Below, in pieces: positions 62,273 to 64,000 of a stretch of 64,000 bases of DNA; position 1 is the first letter of the stretch, and the number at the start of each line of letters is the position of its first letter. Below the pieces are notes generated by a model that ran no database searches, was not told where the DNA came from, and was given only the letters and a program-made list of their open reading frames with translations. Location: assembly GCF_003048595.2 (NCBI RefSeq), contig NZ_CP049270.1, forward strand, positions 1,178,001 to 1,242,000, read 5' to 3'. Source of the DNA: Campylobacter concisus (GTDB taxonomy: Bacteria > Campylobacterota > Campylobacteria > Campylobacterales > Campylobacteraceae). The position numbers and the translations under genes were made by a program.

Positions 62273-63142
62273 TTAAATTTTAACTCTAACATATGCTCTT
62301 TTTGGCGCTGGGTAGCCCTCGATGGTCTTTGTATTATCGTCTGGATCTAAGAAATTTCCAAGACTCTCACCATCTATCCACTGCGTTTTTCGCTGCTCAT
62401 TTAGATCAGTGGCCTTTGTATCAAGCAGGGTAAAATCCTTAAATTTAGCCCTCTCACACCAGTTACAAAGCGCACTAAGCGTTGGCACAAAGTAGATATT
62501 TGAAATTTTTGAGTATCTATCTTTCGGACTCAGCGCAAAGTCGCCATCCATATCTATATACATTGTATCTAAATATAGCTCGCCTCCAGGATTCAAAGCC
62601 ATTTTTAGCTCTTTTAGCATCTTGATAGGATCACTTCTGTGATATATCACCCCAAGACAAAAAATCGTATCAAATTTAGCTCCATACTCAGGCAAGTTCT
62701 CAACGCCAAGAAGCTCATAAGTGATATTTGAGCGGATAAATTTGTTTAAAAATTTAAACTGCAAATATGTATGCACACTAGGATCAAAGCCGGTTATGCT
62801 TTTTGGGGCATATTCAAGCATCTTAAACATATAATAGCCATTATTACAACCCACATCAGCCACGCTTTTGCCAGCTAAATTTAGGTGTGGGGTGAGGATA
62901 TTAAATTTAATAAAACTTTGCCACTCGCTATCTATATATATATCATCAAGTAAAAATGGTCCTTTTCGCCAAGGCTTTAGGCTAAGGGCTAGATCATAAA
63001 TTTCATCTTTTTTGGCTTGGTCTAAATTTTTAAATTTCACATTTACACTATCTTTTAGCTCAAGCTCGCAGTCAAAATTTGCTAAATTTTCTATCCTATT
63101 ATAAATTTGCTTTTGCTGCTCGTTAAATTTGCTAAGATCCAC
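62273..63142 (-). CDS. cmoB: tRNA U34 carboxymethyltransferase
   Basis: A 289-residue SAM-type enzyme that uses carboxy-SAM to modify wobble uridine of some tRNAs. SAM site: VADVGCNNGYYMFKML; LYLDTMYIDMDGDFALSPKDRY is a characteristic block, and WRKGPFLLDDIYIDSEWQSFIK precedes it. The start is taken at GTG 63140-63142, directly after the upstream lipoprotein stop, because the longer frame to 63244 would overlap that gene by about 100 bases; the length then fits the family. cmoA is not in the window. Confidence 0.93.
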   Translation of the reverse strand: MDLSKFNEQQKQIYNRIENLANFDCELELKDSVNVKFKNLDQAKKDEIYDLALSLKPWRKGPFLLDDIYIDSEWQSFIKFNILTPHLNLAGKSVADVGCNNGYYMFKMLEYAPKSITGFDPSVHTYLQFKFLNKFIRSNITYELLGVENLPEYGAKFDTIFCLGVIYHRSDPIKMLKELKMALNPGGELYLDTMYIDMDGDFALSPKDRYSKISNIYFVPTLSALCNWCERAKFKDFTLLDTKATDLNEQRKTQWIDGESLGNFLDPDDNTKTIEGYPAPKRAYVRVKI

Positions 63143-63143
63143 G

Positions 63144-63311
63144 CTATTTCCAGTCGACGATGTTGTGCGGACATTCTTTTTGGTAGGTGCCAGTCGCGTC
63201 ATAATACTCTTTACAATCATTATAATATTGAGTCGAAACTCCACGCTCGTTCATATAAAGACAACCATTGCAAAATAGCGCTATAAAGCCTAAAAATATA
63301 ATCTTTTTCAT
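63144..63311 (-). CDS. Small lipoprotein (Cj0978c type)
   Basis: A 55-residue protein with a short signal peptide and lipobox ALFCNGC, where lipid-linked cysteine 17 would be the first mature residue. The mature part is only about 39 residues with two more cysteines (NDCKEYYDATG and KECPHN), possibly one disulfide. Its stop lies one base before the cmoB GTG, and the order with cmoB and the hotdog gene matches Cj0976-Cj0978c. Function unknown. Confidence 0.82.
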   Translation of the reverse strand: MKKIIFLGFIALFCNGCLYMNERGVSTQYYNDCKEYYDATGTYQKECPHNIVDWK

Positions 63312-63404
63312 GTGGCGGATTTTATCATAAATAAAAATTTTATGCTAGAATAGCAGGCAGTTTTAGAGCCAAGTTTGGCTAATATTAAGCAAAAAAGGCA
63401 TTTT

Positions 63405-64000
63405 ATGCAAAGAAGAGATTTTTTTAAATTCAGTAGTTTTTTAGGTGCAGCGAGTCTGCTTCCAAGTGTCACTCTAGCTAGCGATGAACCAGCAAACCCA
63501 GTAGTTAGAAATTTCGACGTAAATTTCAAACATTTCTTACTTGAAAAGGGCAAAAGCTCAAGGATTTGGCTACCGCTCCCACTAAGCACCACTTATCAGC
63601 AACTAACCAAAGACTACGTCATAAACACAACAGCTAAAAACGTTTATATTTCAGATACGCTAATACCAACAATGTATGCTGATTTTGAAGAAAATGAGCC
63701 AAGACCTATCTTAAATGTGCAGTTTAAAATTCAAACAATAGAGCGTAATACTGACTTTAGCAAGGTAAATTACGATCCAAATGAGAAGGTTGATCCTGCA
63801 GTTTTAGAGTTTTTAAAACCAACTTCACACATCCCAACTGACGGCGTCGTAAGAGCAAAAGCGCTAGAGATTATCGGCGATACTAAAGGCGATTTAGAGC
63901 GCGCAAAAGCAATCTATACGTGGGTTGCAAATACTATGCAGCGTGATAACAGCATCCTAGGATGCGGCACAGGCGACGTTAAAGCCATCCTAGAAAGTGG
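63405..64000 (+). CDS. Tat-exported transglutaminase-like protein, 3' end cut by window
   Basis: The frame starts at ATG 63405 with AAAAAAGG upstream and runs off the right edge (198 residues visible). It has a twin-arginine signal MQRRDFFKFSSFLGAASLL followed by an ASD cut site. The middle is beta-rich. ERAKAIYTWVANTMQRDN and GCGTGDVKAILESG match the start of the transglutaminase-like core, with the catalytic cysteine in GCGTGD. Such proteins are periplasmic, often proteases or peptide-processing enzymes. Divergent from the lipoprotein gene. Confidence 0.85.
   Translation, partial: MQRRDFFKFSSFLGAASLLPSVTLASDEPANPVVRNFDVNFKHFLLEKGKSSRIWLPLPLSTTYQQLTKDYVINTTAKNVYISDTLIPTMYADFEENEPRPILNVQFKIQTIERNTDFSKVNYDPNEKVDPAVLEFLKPTSHIPTDGVVRAKALEIIGDTKGDLERAKAIYTWVANTMQRDNSILGCGTGDVKAILES

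Noticed and set aside
62265..62340. Sigma-28 promoter inside cmoB for the hotdog gene
   Set aside because: CGATAATAC is present near 62335, but without a -35 partner and too far from the gene to be convincing.
62273..63244. Longer cmoB start at 63244
   Set aside because: It would overlap the small lipoprotein gene by about 100 bases; the GTG right after that gene's stop gives the usual family length.

Overview
The window is low-GC chromosomal DNA of a Campylobacter. Its gene content and neighbourhoods match Campylobacter jejuni blocks known to me: mrp-ispDF-response regulator-sulfurylase-like-pgpA, hemH-oxidoreductase-alaS-maf-pbpA, peb4-fba with nth, hrcA-grpE-dnaK, nadE-lpxK-thrC-kdsB, and cmoB with a Cj0977-like gene. 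Gene content and extra genes suggest the C. concisus group, but this is inference from gene recognition, not from a database search. Most genes are packed into operons with 4-base ATGA-type overlaps. No rRNA, tRNA, CRISPR array, insertion sequence or prophage was seen.

Layout. 0-8 kb: a partial UPF0210 gene with its ACT partner, mrp, thiC, then the divergent isoprenoid/regulator/phospholipid operon (ispDF, an HP1021-type regulator, a sulfurylase-like gene, pgpA) and a 153-aa gene behind a clear sigma-54 promoter. 8-17.6 kb: hemH and an oxidoreductase, then alaS, a membrane protein, maf, pbpA, a ComEA-like protein and a phosphoethanolamine transferase. 17.6-25 kb: a long minus-strand operon (leuD, leuB, two small proteins including a CiaD-like one, cca, trmL, a secreted nuclease-like protein, a 50-aa membrane protein and glyS).

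24.66-29.75 kb is compositionally different (many more CG-rich codons) and looks like transferred or recombined DNA. It carries leuD, two tandem DUF2892 microproteins, an exported sulfide:quinone oxidoreductase-like flavoprotein, a Crp/Fnr regulator with a cysteine cluster, and a divergent TDT/SLAC1-type anion exporter. A 13-bp palindrome is found in both relevant intergenic regions. This is the best candidate for a little-described functional system: a regulated sulfide/sulfur-oxyanion response. A DsrE-like protein lies slightly further on. 30-34.6 kb holds a LysE exporter, asparaginase, AzlCD and a Sel1 protein.

34.6-39.4 kb is flagellar and sigma-factor territory: flgG, flgF and a sigma-54 promoter, rpoD, flaC and a new 37-aa membrane protein after flgG. 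39.4-46 kb is one operon, peb4-fba-MotA-like-MotB-like-PLP enzyme-hisD. The MotA/MotB-like pair has the long-tail build of stator pairs such as ZorAB, but no defence partners. 46-53.9 kb: nth, dsbD, ppk2, the CIRCE-controlled hrcA-grpE-dnaK operon, and an AT-rich tract leading into an apparently leaderless HTH gene with a 57-aa partner. 53.9-64 kb: kdsB, thrC, cutA, lpxK, a DegT-family protein apparently lacking the PLP lysine, nadE, a metallo-hydrolase, the major porin gene, a Cj0977-like hotdog protein, cmoB, a small lipoprotein and a partial exported transglutaminase-like protein.
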